Shown here: piece by piece, positions 34,042 through 45,689 of the stretch
Layout: each line of letters opens with the position of its first letter
Numbering within the stretch: position 1 is the first letter of the stretch
DNA from: Crossaster papposus
Taxonomy: Eukaryota > Echinodermata > Asteroidea > Velatida > Solasteridae
Length of the DNA: 64,000 nt
Assembly (NCBI GenBank): GCA_037893245.1
Contig: JBAIAA010000697.1
Location: 1,157,484 to 1,221,483, forward strand
Direction of reading: 5' to 3'
Program-made: the position numbers and the translations under genes
Notes under the pieces: generated by a model
Told to the model about the DNA's origin: nothing
The model's database searches: none
Seen by the model: only the letters and a program-made list of their open reading frames with translations

Positions 34042-35202
34042 CACCGCCGTTTCTTAAGCGACATACAGTTGTGCGCATGTGTCATTTTCAAATCTAGATT
34101 AAATAAAATGTATTATTCATGAGCGGTGACCCGCGACAGAGGGACGATCAAAAAACGAAAATTACCGATGAATACTGACATTAGGGGCTTTTTTTTATTT
34201 TGATGAGTTCATTCATAAGAATATCCGTGATTTAATAAACCCCCAAAACCAAACAAAATTGGAATGACAAGCGCAAAATTTAAACTTAAATACAGACGCT
34301 CCGTTTCGTTAGTCATTAAGGAAAGAATGGTTTTCGGGACAAATTTGACAGTGAAGGTGAGTTTTTCCAAACTCAAAAAATGGTTTGTATAAAAAAGCAG
34401 ATTGTGATCTCTTTAATTCATGTGTTTTCGAAAGAGCAAACCCAGCAAGTGATAAACAAAACTAGGTTTGAATATTTAGTTTTTTCCATCTTTAACGGAG
34501 TTTTCTGCAACGCGACATTGCGGCCTAGTATGATACCCGTGTAAATAAGTCTCGCATATTGTTTAAGGACACGTTTGGGAATACGCGGTTCTAGATTTCG
34601 AACCAGAGTGGGCAAATATCAGGCTGAATACTGTTTACAATTTTTAATTTGCCGAGTATTCGGCCCGTGATTTGCCAACTTGGATTCGAAATCTAGAACC
34701 GCGTATTCCCAAACGATATGCGTATTCCCATTTGGACAGGTTCAAGATGGAAAAAACTAAATATTCAAACCTAGTTTTGTTTATCACTTGCTGGGTTTGC
34801 TCTTTCGAAAACACATGATTCAAAGAGATCACAATCTGCTTTTTTATACAAACCATTTTTTGAGTTTGGAAAAACTAACCTTCACTGTCAAATTTGTGCC
34901 GAAAACCATTCTTTTCTTAATGACTAACGAAACGGAACGTCTGTATTTAAGTTTAAATTTTGCGCTTGTCATTCCAATTTTGTTTGGTTTTGGGGGTTTA
35001 TTAAATCACGGATATTCTTATGAATGAACTCATCAAAATAAAAAAGCCCCTAATGTCAGTATTCATCGGTAATTTCCGTTTTTTGATCGTCCCTCTGTCG
35101 CGAGTCACCGCTCATGAATAATGCATTTTATTTAATCTAGATTTGAAAATGGCACATGCGCACAACTGTATGTCGCTATACACAATGTCAGAAACAGCGG
35201 TG
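34042..35202. mobile_element. 1.16-kb foldback, CTTT target duplication
   Basis: Starts CACCGCCGTTTCT and ends AGAAACAGCGGTG, flanked by CTTT at 34038-34041 and 35203-35206. The duplicate segment near 10975 reads ATTCCTTTGCCTAC without interruption, which is the empty site. The arms are nearly identical for about 500 bp with a small central loop near 34640-34680. Non-coding. Confidence 0.92.
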
Positions 35203-36414
35203 CTTTGCCTACTTTGCGTGCCATACCCAGGGTGTCAAAGGTTAACATTGGTCCAGAAATTTGCGACTCTCGATACTGTGTATGAGAGTCTCAAAACTTA
35301 CGGTACTGAAAACATGCAACAACACAAGAAAATAGACTGGCATATGAAACAACCAGTCCAACACGCCTTTAGTACTGAGTCAGCTGTGTCAAAATCTCTC
35401 CCTAGTCTGTCATCAGACTACTGAAGAGACCAGTCTAGTTCCCAACAGTTGGACATGCACCAGTCTATAAAGCCTTGAGATGAAACCACATGGCTTCACT
35501 CTCAGGTGAACATTAAATGTTGCAGTAAACATCACTTTAAAACTTTCTTGACAGTGGAACATCTGATGTTCGATTAATCACAAATAAAATCCCATTAATG
35601 TACAATGTCTTATTTTATACATAACTTTTACATTACACACATTTTGCATCACATGACACTGTTACTGGTTCGATGCACGCAGCGATGAACACAAAACACA
35701 TGCAGCTTATATTATACAGAATATAAATCGACAACAGCACAGTATTTATTAACAATTTTACAAGAGGGTCATCCAATTCTTGGCGGGAATTCCAGCAGGA
35801 TTGTTATCTCGGGTGATATCAGAAGTATAACAAGGGTTCTTAGGTTTGGCAATTTTTAATCGACTCTGTGTATTTATGCCAAGCTTACGTCGGCTGTGGT
35901 TTATTAGCTTGTGTGATGTTCATCTTCCAAAAGCCGAATTCAGCTAGGGTACGCTTGGGGACTGTTTTTGCAAGTCAAAATTTACCAGAATATTTCGACA
36001 GTGTAAACCAACCATGACGTCATCTTGTCTCGGTTTATATCTCAATAATCTTGTCAGATCTGTGCCAGACATACTTTTTTCCAACAACGCAGCTCTCGTT
36101 CCTTGCCCCTCCAGACTCACACAACTCACTTCTCTGGTCAGAAATCACAATGAAGATCGAACCTTTTGGCCGTAAGCTCAGGTTTGAAATCTGTACTTTT
36201 GATTGTGTTGCAGGAATCCGAATTCTAGGTTTCTCCTAACTTTTTAAAAATATTTGATTTCTTGAAACGCATGTTATTCCGATTTATTGAAGGGTCTACT
36301 TACTTGACATTGTATGTTAATCACTAAGTTTGTTTGCGAATAAAGGGAGACAAAATATGCATGTTTAAATTACCAGAGAATTGCTCCGTGAAAAGCGATA
36401 CGCATGACGTAATA

Positions 36415-37097
36415 GACCAAAAATGCCCTAAAAAAGCGTTTCTACGGTCATCGATCGACTGTCAACACCAAGAAACTGGATACCCCTGTACGACATCACT
36501 TTAACCAGCCTAACCATTGCATTTCTGATATGATTCTTCAGGGCATAGAATCACTTGGCCATCGGAAAGACTCAGTCCGCCTCAGCCGGGAGAAAGTCTG
36601 GATGAATCGTCTTCGGACTATTCAACCACATGGGCTTAACATCCAACTAGGAAATGATTAACTTCTATTTTTTTCTCCATTTGTCATCTGTTTCAGATTC
36701 ATTCCTTGCCAGAATTTTGTTTTTGTTTGTTCTCACTTCTCTGGTTTTCCTCAACCCCCCCTCCCCCACACCCCCCCCCCCCCCCTCCTCATTACTCCTA
36801 TTCATACTTATTTGTTATAGTTCTTCCCTTTGATCTCCACCCTGAACCCCTTTCCTTGTGGCTTTACCCCTTCTGTTTTTTTTCCTACCCCGCCTTTGAT
36901 CCTACCCACACTGACCTCACCCTTTAATCCCTCAGCCTAATCCTCCTTTTGTTGTTTGTTCCATTGAACTCTGTGCTTTTTTCTTTTGTGTTTTTTCAGT
37001 GTATATTGCCCTATATATGTTTGTTTCTTGTACACAGTCATTTAGTCTCTGAAGAAGATCTTGTTAAGATCGAAATATTAGGCCCTCTTAACTTATT
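36415..37097 (+). mobile_element. 5'-truncated Penelope-like element
   Basis: Inserted between two copies of TGACGTAATA (36405-36414 and 37098-37107). Copy 1 of the duplication near 12090-12100 is uninterrupted. It holds the last part of a GIY-YIG endonuclease frame, then about 430 bp of 3' UTR with a C-rich tract, ending AGATCTTGTTAAGATC ... CTTATTT. Truncation from the 5' end inside the ORF is typical for this retroelement class. Confidence 0.8.
36422..36661 (+). pseudogene. GIY-YIG endonuclease C-terminus of a Penelope-like element
   Basis: Eighty codons (NALKKRFYGHRST, PVRHHFNQPNHCISDM, LSREKVWMNRLRTIQPHGLN) ending in TAA. The order of the RFYGHRS basic segment, the HFN..NH segment and the REKVWMNRL helix is that of the C-terminal endonuclease domain in Penelope-like elements. 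The GIY and YIG motifs themselves are lost with the 5' truncation, so it cannot act. Confidence 0.8.
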
Positions 37098-37394
37098 TGA
37101 CGTAATAAAGAACTGGTCGTTTAACGAGGGGCCAAAAGTTGACCGAGAAAAAGTTAGTGGTGGGTTTTAACGGTTGTTTTATCACAAACTATCACAAAGT
37201 TGTTCTAGTCCTTTGCTCTCCGAGACCGCGTCTGTGTACTGAATAGAATTATGAAAACAAACTTTCATGATCAATTATTTCGGCTCAGGGAAGTCATTTC
37301 TGACAGCTGCCAATATACCAAGTCAGTAGAATATTGTATAACGCCATCCCGCAGTGAAGTTATGTACACGCAAACGCGCACGATCCTAGCACTT

Positions 37395-40309
37395 TCAAAA
37401 TGCTGCATGTACGGAGCCCATTATGGATGGGACTATATATACCACTTCCAGGCTGGTCATTTGACTCACTGCTTTCGTGATTTCCGCCCTATCGTCAGCG
37501 GTCAAACGACAGTCACACAAAGAAAGCTTTACGAGGTGGTTCATTTTTTTCAGGACAGACCATGACCGACCTGAAAAACCATCAAGTGCCCTATTGCCAG
37601 ACAGATTCAATTCAACAAGGTTGGGCAGATTACTCAGCGCCACACAAATGTGATCCAAGTCATCACTTCTCAAGTCGCAGAAACACAAGACTAGTTTGTT
37701 GAGGGTTTTGATTTCCTTCAAGTGAGACCATGAAAGACCTGATCTACCCAGGGCCCTATTGCCAGACAGATTCAATTCAACAAGGTTGGGCAGATTACTC
37801 AGCGCCACGGTAATGTGATTCAAGTCATCACTTCTCAATCCGCACCGACCCAAGTCTAGTTTGTTGAGGGTTTTGATTTCCTTCAAGGGAGACCATGAAA
37901 TACCTGATCTACCAAGGGCCCTATTGCCAGACAGATTCAATTCAACAAGGTTGGGCAGATTACTCAGCGCCACGGCAATGTGATTCAAGTCATCACTTCT
38001 CAATCCGCACCGACCCAAGTCTAGTTTGTTGAGGCTTTTGATTTCCTTTAAGTCAGACCATGACCGACCTGACCCAGCAAGGGCCCTATTGCCAGACATA
38101 TTCAATTCAACAAGGTTGGGCAGATTACTCAGCGCCCCGGCAATGTGCTTCAAGTCATCACTTCTCAATCCGCACGAACCCAAGTCTAGTTTGTTGAGCG
38201 TTTTGATTTCTTTCAAGTGAGACCACGACTGACCTGATCCAGCAAGGGTCTCATTGTAAGACAGATCCAATTCAACAAGGTTGGGCAGATTACCCAGCGC
38301 CACAGTAAAGTGCTTCAAGTCATCACTTCTCAATCCGCAGCCACCCAAGTCTAGTTTGTTGAGGGTTTTGATTTCCTTCAAGTGACACAATGACTGACCT
38401 GACCCATCAAGGGTCTCATTGCCAGACAGATTCAATTCAACAAGGTTGGGCAGATTATTCAGTTGCCCACCAATGTGCTCCATGCAACTGCTTGTTAGGC
38501 AATTATTGAAGGTCACGGCCTGAAGCTGCGTCATTTTCTTCAGATGTAGAGACAAAAGCAAACATGTATAGTCTTCAAGAAATATATTTGTGCCTCGAAA
38601 TCCAGCCATTGGGTTTTTTACTTCAATTCTTTGAAGATTTGTCATTCTGTTCACATACTTAACGTATTCTGTACCCAACTGTCTAAAGCTGTCAATATCC
38701 ATTGTTAATGTATGTATCTTTTCGATGAAAGTATTTCCGCCACCCTTTTTCTGGTCATCAGTAACGTTGTTTAGGAAGTACATAAACGATGTCAAATCAT
38801 CACTCCCTCGTAGACCAATATTTAGATTTAAATCAATAACGGAATTAATTAACTCCAACGGTGGCAATGTCTGGCTCTGACTTTCAAAGTAACAATTCAA
38901 GGCTACTTGTATGGCATCGTCATCTAGATTGCCTGCATTTTTGACTTTATGCGATAAAATCTGCAAAATTGAATTTGTCCGTGGCCCATCACTGTCACCG
39001 CAACAAAAACGCAGAAGATATTCAAACCCATCTAAATCAGACACTTGGAGAAAGTACGTTTCAAATTCATGCGTTTCTTCTTTTGATGTTAAACTCTGGT
39101 AGTATATGGCAGCGGAAAATTCTTGAAACGTTTTGTGGATGAAATTAACAGTTTTGAAAGTGTCGATCCCCTTCAAGACTCGCTCGCTGGTAAGGATGCC
39201 AGCTCGTATGGTCATTTCAAGCACATCTGGCTCAAAATCCCCTTCTTGGAATGATAACTTTTGATCAGATGAAAGTAGATCACGCAAAGCAATCTTTCCA
39301 ATAGCAGTAACCAGCCTTGAAATCTCTTCTATTGACATGTTTGTTTTGCGTTTAAATATGTAACGCAGTGCCTTATTATAAAGGCGAAACATGGTGTCAG
39401 GGAGTGTAGAACTGTCTTTCCATAACAAGCACATCAATAACAACAGCATGGGACTTTTGGCCAAATCTAATAAAACATTCGAGGATACAATTTTCTTAAA
39501 AAGTCCATCAGCTTTGGAGGATTCTTCTGAATAAAACTTGTGCACATATTCCTTAACATTGTCCTTGCTAAACCCTAAAACATTCACATGAGCAAACGGC
39601 CTCTGAATCAAAGTGTTCTTTACCAGCTTGTCATAGTGTGAGGGGCGGGTTGTCACTAGTACATTGCATTTTGCGTACTTTCCCTTTCGATTAAGCATTT
39701 TGAGGATCGAACCGAACTCCGACTCTTCAAGCTTAGTCGACCTGAATTCATCAAAACCGTCTAACAAAAACAACACGTCGTCAGGGTTGGCTGCAATGAA
39801 GGATTTCAAGTCTTTCTTATTAATGGTATCTTCATCTAACAACTGATCAAACAGTGCATCTATCACATCCGACGTTTGTTTCAGGGAACGCATTTTCAAC
39901 ACAAAAACAAGCTTGTACTTGTTCAGTGCAGCAACATTACCACAGGCCCAATCGTAAGCTATTTTGTCAAGGAGAGTCGTTTTCCCTAGACCAGCCCCTC
40001 CGCTTAAAATTGCCTGTATAATTCGATGGCCCTCTCTTGTTTTGAGTTTGAAAATATCCCAATACGATTTCACCTCTCCCTTCAAATCCCTATCACCTTT
40101 TTCTAATTGTAGCTTTGTGTAGATGTCCATGATGTGTTTTTGGTCATCATCCACCCATGGAAGCATCTGCACATAGCTACCTGTGCTGGTGTAGATGTCT
40201 TTTAGCGTCTTCTTACACTTATCAGCAGCAAGTTTAGGATCCCCTAGTCGTCTCTTCCGCGTCGTACTGCATCCTGGTTTTTGTCGCCTCTCACTCGACG
40301 AACTCGTTT
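37395..40309 (-). CDS. NLR gene 2: NACHT-LRR exon, intact
   Basis: A single exon of about 970 codons, open to a stop at 37395. It starts after the acceptor TTTTGTTACATTAG in phase 1; the first in-frame Met at 40340 is intronic. Counting from that Met, Walker A is GGAGLGKT at 114-121 and Walker B lies in DDVLFLLDGFDEF at 187-199. An ARC-like and winged-helix region runs to about 580, followed by about seven paired LRR units of 55 residues (LDLGRCGLRSDDLNHIAVAL ... LSGNRALGRSG) and a distinct C-terminal cap (LTADDRAEITKAVSQMTSLE). The LRR array is in frame throughout, unlike gene 1. It is a STAND ATPase with sensor repeats, probably cytosolic and immune by family. Confidence 0.93.
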
Positions 40310-40694
40310 CTAATGTAACAAAAAGACAAATCGAAATCAAACCATGTTAATCGGGTATTTTAATTTTAGCTCACACTTAGTGAGCAAGTTGAGTTGGAAT
40401 ATCGAGTCTATAGTATCCCTTTTCGTACTGTATCCTGGCTGACTCGTTTAAGATGTGAAGAGTAAAACAACAACATCTTGTCAAAACATAATGAAAATGG
40501 GTTTCGTCTGTAATTCATTTATTGAAAAAGTCCAAGATCAATAGAAGTAGAGTGTTCGAGAAACTATCGGTAAAGTATTTAGTCATGATTTGTCCAAAGT
40601 GTTGTTTTTTTAACGAGGATCATTTTAACCTAGGCCGTCAACGGATACTTCTTAAATCATAATTATGTGTCCATTTTTCTGCGTGTGGATTTAC

Positions 40695-40775
40695 CTCCTG
40701 AATCAGTAGGCATAGTTGTCAATGGTGTCCCTTGTTCGATGTCATCTCCCGGGTTCGCTGAGTGACGTCTCCGTT
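40695..40775 (-). CDS. NLR gene 2: short linker exon
   Basis: An 81-bp exon between ACGTTTTATTCAG and TCAGGAG/GTAAATC, phase 1 on both sides, so it joins the NACHT exon in frame. It encodes RRRHSANPGDDIEQGTPLT and a few more residues with no fold. It lies in sequence absent from copy 1 of the duplication. Confidence 0.55.
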
Positions 40776-41677
40776 CTGAATAAAACGTGACATCCAAGAG
40801 TTAGGTCGCATTCAAATTACTTGACTGGGGCTTTTCTGAACAAATAGCACACGGGAGTGGCCAAGCCGCGTCCCTATACAGTCTTTTGTGTTGATGATTC
40901 GTCCCTCAGTCCAGTCACACAATTGGAATGTCCCTCCTATTTTAGGCCTTCCGGAATCCCAAGCCGCATAACTACACAGTACATGCATCAATTCTTTCAA
41001 ATGTACTTCACTTCTTTCATACCGATTTTTTTCTTCGAAATACTGATTGGTTTGTAAAACACAAATTATAGAAATGGGCGTAACATATGTACCTACAAAT
41101 GAGAACAGCGCCATCTAGAGTCAAACGACCCCCTCTCCACTCTTCCAAATATTCCAAGTTGCTAGTTTTCCCGTCCCAGGAATGTTGACAAGAAATCACC
41201 ACTGACGTACAGATTCGCCATTCAGTTAACAACAAATTCAGACTCCAAGAAATGCGGGTTCATTGGTAACTAAAGTGAAGATAATTAGGAGCGTGACCGG
41301 TCACGTGATGTCAGGGCGAGCGTTCGCGCTGCAAATTCTATACCCAGCACGATATGTGGCAGAGGGGTACCCCCTCTTATCCCTATACTTTATACGCACT
41401 CAACACTATTGTAACCTAACCCACCCCCCTTGAAACCCAAAAGGAATTCCTGAGATTCCGGGAACACAATGGTCAACACAAAAGAGGGGGGGTTTCTCTG
41501 CCACATATCGTGCTTCATATGGCAAATTCGGAAAAGTTTAACCCATGTCAACTGCGGCAAATTTTGCAGCGAATGCTTTACGTCGCATTCAGATTCACAT
41601 TGGCATTAAGCATGAGCCCGTCTTCAAACAGGTTACCAGGCAGTGGTTGGGCGTAGTCGTAATTAACTAATGCATAC

Positions 41678-41700
41678 CTTCTCTCCATCGGTCCCGGCAC
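41678..41700 (-). CDS. Candidate micro-exon upstream of NLR gene 2
   Basis: Twenty-three bases between an excellent acceptor (CTAACTGCTTTTGTAG) and donor (GAGAAG/GTATGC). Joined to the exon at 43306-43447 it continues the frame as AGTDGEK and leaves in phase 0, which does not fit the exon at 40775. Either another exon is missing or this is a chance match. Confidence 0.3.
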
Positions 41701-42108
41701 CTACAAAAGCAGTTAGTACCAAAGCAAATAGTCACTGAAATAGAAAGAAAATGTCATTATTCAGTAACTATACTAATTGACAGGTTGTATATCAAATTTA
41801 CCATTTGTGTATTTCGCCAGCAATTAAGGTCACAATACATGTACTTTTATTAGAAACGATGGTTTTATGTTTACATAATGCTTTCAATGCTCTACTATAA
41901 CCCGAACCGGAATCCTTCAAATTAAATATTATAAACAGTTTTATTCTATTGAGACAACCTCAATTAATACAATTAATTGAGGTTTGTTAGTTTACAAAAT
42001 TCATCAAATTGTAACATAGAAAGAAGCTATAAAATAGCAATCAAAAGGTAAAACATGGATTCAGATGTATACATTAAACGACTAATTGATATGTACATGT
42101 ATTTATCT

Positions 42109-43305
42109 TTGTTTACATGTATATTTATCCCGATTCGGGATTGTAGTCCTTTTTGTCTCTTGGATTATCTATCCGGATATAAATCTGCCTAGAAAAATTC
42201 TTACTAAAAGACAAAATTGCAAAAATAGAGTTTATTGCCAACAGCAAAAAGGCCAATATATTTAGTCGCCATTCCACTAAACCCACCTTGGGATATTAGC
42301 TCAAAACGCTCTTCGGATTATCTGTCCGGAAGTGACCGGAACCGCGTAAATTATAAAGAAACAAATCTATCAATCATCAATTTCAGAAATGTCCATATAC
42401 AAATATTTGTTTGTATATTTTCTATTAATTGTTTTTAATATACTCGACCAAAGCTTTGCAAATCTCATCTTGGGATATTAAACCATCCATCATTGACCTT
42501 CGAATTGTTTGTCCGGGGGGGGGGGGAGCATAGTTGTTACAAAAACAAAATTGCAAGACGGTGTTTTACTATCAGAGTTAGCCACAATTATTTCACAAAA
42601 ATTCAAACTAATTCCTTTCTGGGATATTAGGTCAGAACTTTTGTTTTCGGAAGAAAATACCAAGAACCACAATGTATAGCAAAAACGAAACATTGCGCAT
42701 GTCTAAAGTGAAGATATAGGAGCGTGACCGGTCACGTAATAGGGTTCAACCATTTTATAGGTAATAGGAGTCCGATTATCACACGAGTTCAAAACGCAAA
42801 TCTATGACGTCAGGGCTGAGCGTTCGTGCTGCAAATTCAATCAGTCGTCAATCTCAACAAATCCCCTCTTGGGATTTACTGCATCAGGGCTCCTACAGAA
42901 AAGTCAGGGCCACATTTTAGCGAGAGCAACCAAAAACTGTTTTGGTCGTCGGTCACTGGTTGAGCGTTTTGGCGATCTCTGTTGTGCTGTGATCACATGA
43001 CTGTCTGACCAAATTTGAACAGAGGATCGGGGTTGGTTGGCACATTAGAAATTAAAGATGGTGAACAAGTATGTTGTCTGCTCACAAACTAGATTTGACA
43101 TGGGCGATCCACAAGACGCATTCTTAGTGAAAAACAGACCACGCATACGTAATTTAAATCGTAAATTGACAAATAGGACTAGGTCAGCGGCACTCGAACT
43201 TGCTCCAAGCAAGATGGCGTCGATAGTGACTCCCTAACTCACTTTCTTGACGTGGAGGGGGTAAATAATGAACGCAGCTTATCAGGCATATCCAATCATA
43301 CTCAC
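42109..43305. other. Non-genic / intronic
   Basis: AT-rich. A 12-G run at 42515-42526, and a GGAGCGTGACCGGTCACGT block that occurs at 41289 and again near 42719. No exon recognised. Confidence 0.4.
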
Positions 43306-43447
43306 ACAATCCCAGAACCAGGGAGGCACCACTGATGGCAACGCCAATGAGTGCCCACTGTCCAGCAGTCAATTCTGATCCTGCAGGTGTAGGCGTGAGG
43401 GCGGTGATGGATGCAGTCAGAACGGTTGTCACGTTGAAGGTCGTCAT
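43306..43447 (-). CDS. Exon with a transmembrane segment, possible start of NLR gene 2
   Basis: ATG at 43447 opens 47 codons: a Thr/Ala-rich N-terminus (MTTFNVTTVLTASITALTPT) and then a hydrophobic helix of about 20 residues (WALIGVAISGASLVLGL), ending at the donor GATTGT/GTGAGTATG in phase 1. It has no basic n-region, so it looks more like a type III membrane anchor than a signal peptide. It is on the same strand and 3 kb upstream of NLR gene 2 and could give that gene a membrane-tethered N-terminus. The exon chain between them is not resolved, so it may belong to a separate gene. Confidence 0.4.
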
Positions 43448-43494
43448 GTCTATAGTAATGAACTGGGGGAAATGTTTTCAAATAGGTTGACATT

Positions 43495-44110
43495 TTATTG
43501 TGACCTTCTGTAAGGAATTGTCGGCAATACTGTTTCTTGTTTAAACCCCAGGTTTGAAAATATTTGTATTAAAGGGTTGTACGAATTGCAAATCATGACT
43601 AAATGTAACTGATGACAGATGTTCTGCCTAAAATATGAGAAAAACAAGATAATGCCGGGAAATTAGCAACACCCCAGTCGACAAAACTATGTTTCAAACA
43701 CGGTTTAACAAGTAAGAAAAAAACGCGTGTCTTGGCGAGGTAAAATGAAATATCCAAACACGCGTTTCAAATGTGTTCTAGACGTATTACAATGTCATAC
43801 TATGCGTGTCTGAAACTACTGTTAAACACGTGACCATTTGAAGTGCGTGTTTGGGTGTTTCATTTTACCTCGCAAAGACACGAGTTATTTTAAAACATAG
43901 TTTTGCCGACTGGGACTGTGTGCCGAAATCTAAGCTAGAATCGATTCTCCGCAGAGCGCAACTACAATGAGTTCAAGCCTTTCGATTCCAGTTCAATGTT
44001 CGATGAGAATATTGTTGCCTCTATCAACCCCTGTCTGTACGGATCGCCGTCACAAAATAGGCAAACGTATACTACATCAAACCAGACGTGTTTATGTGCA
44101 CTCAGTCAGT
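43495..44110. repeat. Dispersed repeat, paralogue of 22905-23450
   Basis: Same order as 22905-23450, but with a MITE inserted and about 150 bp lost between ACTGTGTG and CCGAAATCTAAGC. Confidence 0.8.
43673..43914. mobile_element. MITE with CCCAGTCG termini
   Basis: Left end CAGTCGACAAAACTATG; right end read on minus CAGTCGGCAAAACTATG. About 240 bp. The paralogue at 23074-23084 lacks it and shows the empty site (GCAACACGTACTGTG). No coding capacity. Confidence 0.85.
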
Positions 44111-45660
44111 CCGCAGCGCACGCGTTAATGAGGTCATATCTCGAACTTTATTTGCACGGCCAGCGTCGCAACTTGGCCACGAGATTTACGCGAGCAATTG
44201 CGAGAGTTCGGCAGCTTTGTGTTTAACAAGCTACACGTTGCAAACGGAGCAGTTATTCTCAAAGATGGCGTGGTAAGTGGAAAGCGAACGTTTTTTCTGA
44301 ATCGAATGATATATAATATAACGAGATTCAGTATGTTTTTGGCAGAATTCTGTTCATTCGAACTTAGGGTATGATTTTAAGGATTTTTTGTCGTGTGTTT
44401 AGTTTCTGCGCCCTGACTGAACTAACAAATATTGCCAAAAATGATCACTACACATTGATAAAGGAAGCAATGATCTTTCGTTTGATATACAATTTAGTCT
44501 GTGGCGACATGTTTCTCATGTATTCTGCGGCGATTATCGTACGCGCGATTTTTATTTTTTTCGGCCATGCCTTTCGACGTGTACTTAATTACGCAGAGCG
44601 TGTATTAGTATTATGCACGCAAGCACAATCATGTACATTATTTTTACTAAAAAAATAATCGATGCATGAGTTTTATACAACTGTAGTAGGGTGTTCATGT
44701 AAAATATTATTCTTTCTCCAAAATGCTCAAACTATACACCAAATGAAAGGTTTTGATCAAAGAAATACAATGCTTTTTAAATCGAGAAAATCGGATAATT
44801 AGTTTTTGAGAAATCCTGTTTTATTTGATTAAATTCGCCCCATTCGATGAAGCGCGACCCTACATACACATTGTACATTGTGTATAACTTCTTATTCCTC
44901 CATAGTATACCTAGACTTGATGACAAGTCGTTAGATAGTCGGGTTTCATCCGTGTATTTCAGTCGAAATTCATCGGCACGGCTGGTTTAAGACTAGTAAC
45001 GTGCCGAGTTGCGACAGATCTAACGACTTGATCAATACGTTCTCGCACCGTTATTCATATATGCGTGCAGCGCAATACATATGCAATGTATTTCTGCGGT
45101 GAGATCCAATGGCGCACTGCTATGCAAATGAAGACTCATCCATTCCGTTATATGGGGAGTTCTTCTCAATACTTTAGGAACATGTTTCTAGATCTGGTGA
45201 TGTTTAACGACCAACACACTCAGCTAGGTCAATTGCGTGTTGCAATAAAATATATCATTGTGATACACTGGATTTATTTGAGTTGTGTATGCTCTATTAT
45301 TACTTTTGTAATGTTACACAATACAAAGTACGAACCCTTGAAGTAATGAGAATGATCTACGTAGAAAAAGAATAGTAGCTAAACACCTCTTTTAACCGCA
45401 TGTGTTGTACGAGATCTGTAAAGGTGGTTTAAAAACACTGCAGGCGTACACATGTTCGTATAGCGCACGACCGAGAAAACGAATTTAATATCACAGGAAA
45501 CGAAGTTAATATCACAAAAACAATCAGGAAAATTAAGTTAAACATAAAAACACCCAAGAATGACATGTATACGCCAAGTTTGAATGTTAGGTAGACCTAT
45601 TTTCGGGAAAAGATAGGAGACATTCGTGTGAGACGATGCAATGCAGTGCACGTATTTGGA
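44111..45660. other. Non-genic stretch
   Basis: A CAAAGATGGCGTG/GTAAGT sequence at 44262-44280 resembles a first exon with a donor, but I found no partner exon. Nothing else is recognised. Confidence 0.35.
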
Positions 45661-45689
45661 AGACTAGTCAAAAGTACCCGTGGGTGTAA

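Larger units (their letters stand above)
33040..42108. repeat. Segmental duplication, copy 2
   Basis: Collinear with 9990-16465. It is longer because of the insertions at 34042-35202 and 36415-37097 and extra upstream sequence at about 40400-41810. The matching right end (ACATAGAAAGAAGCTATAAA) lies at about 42016 here and at 16366 in copy 1. Confidence 0.9.

Noticed and set aside
44262..44280. ATGGCGTG followed by a GTAAGT donor, as in a minimal first exon
   Set aside because: No downstream exon in compatible frame was found within several kilobases; it could be chance.
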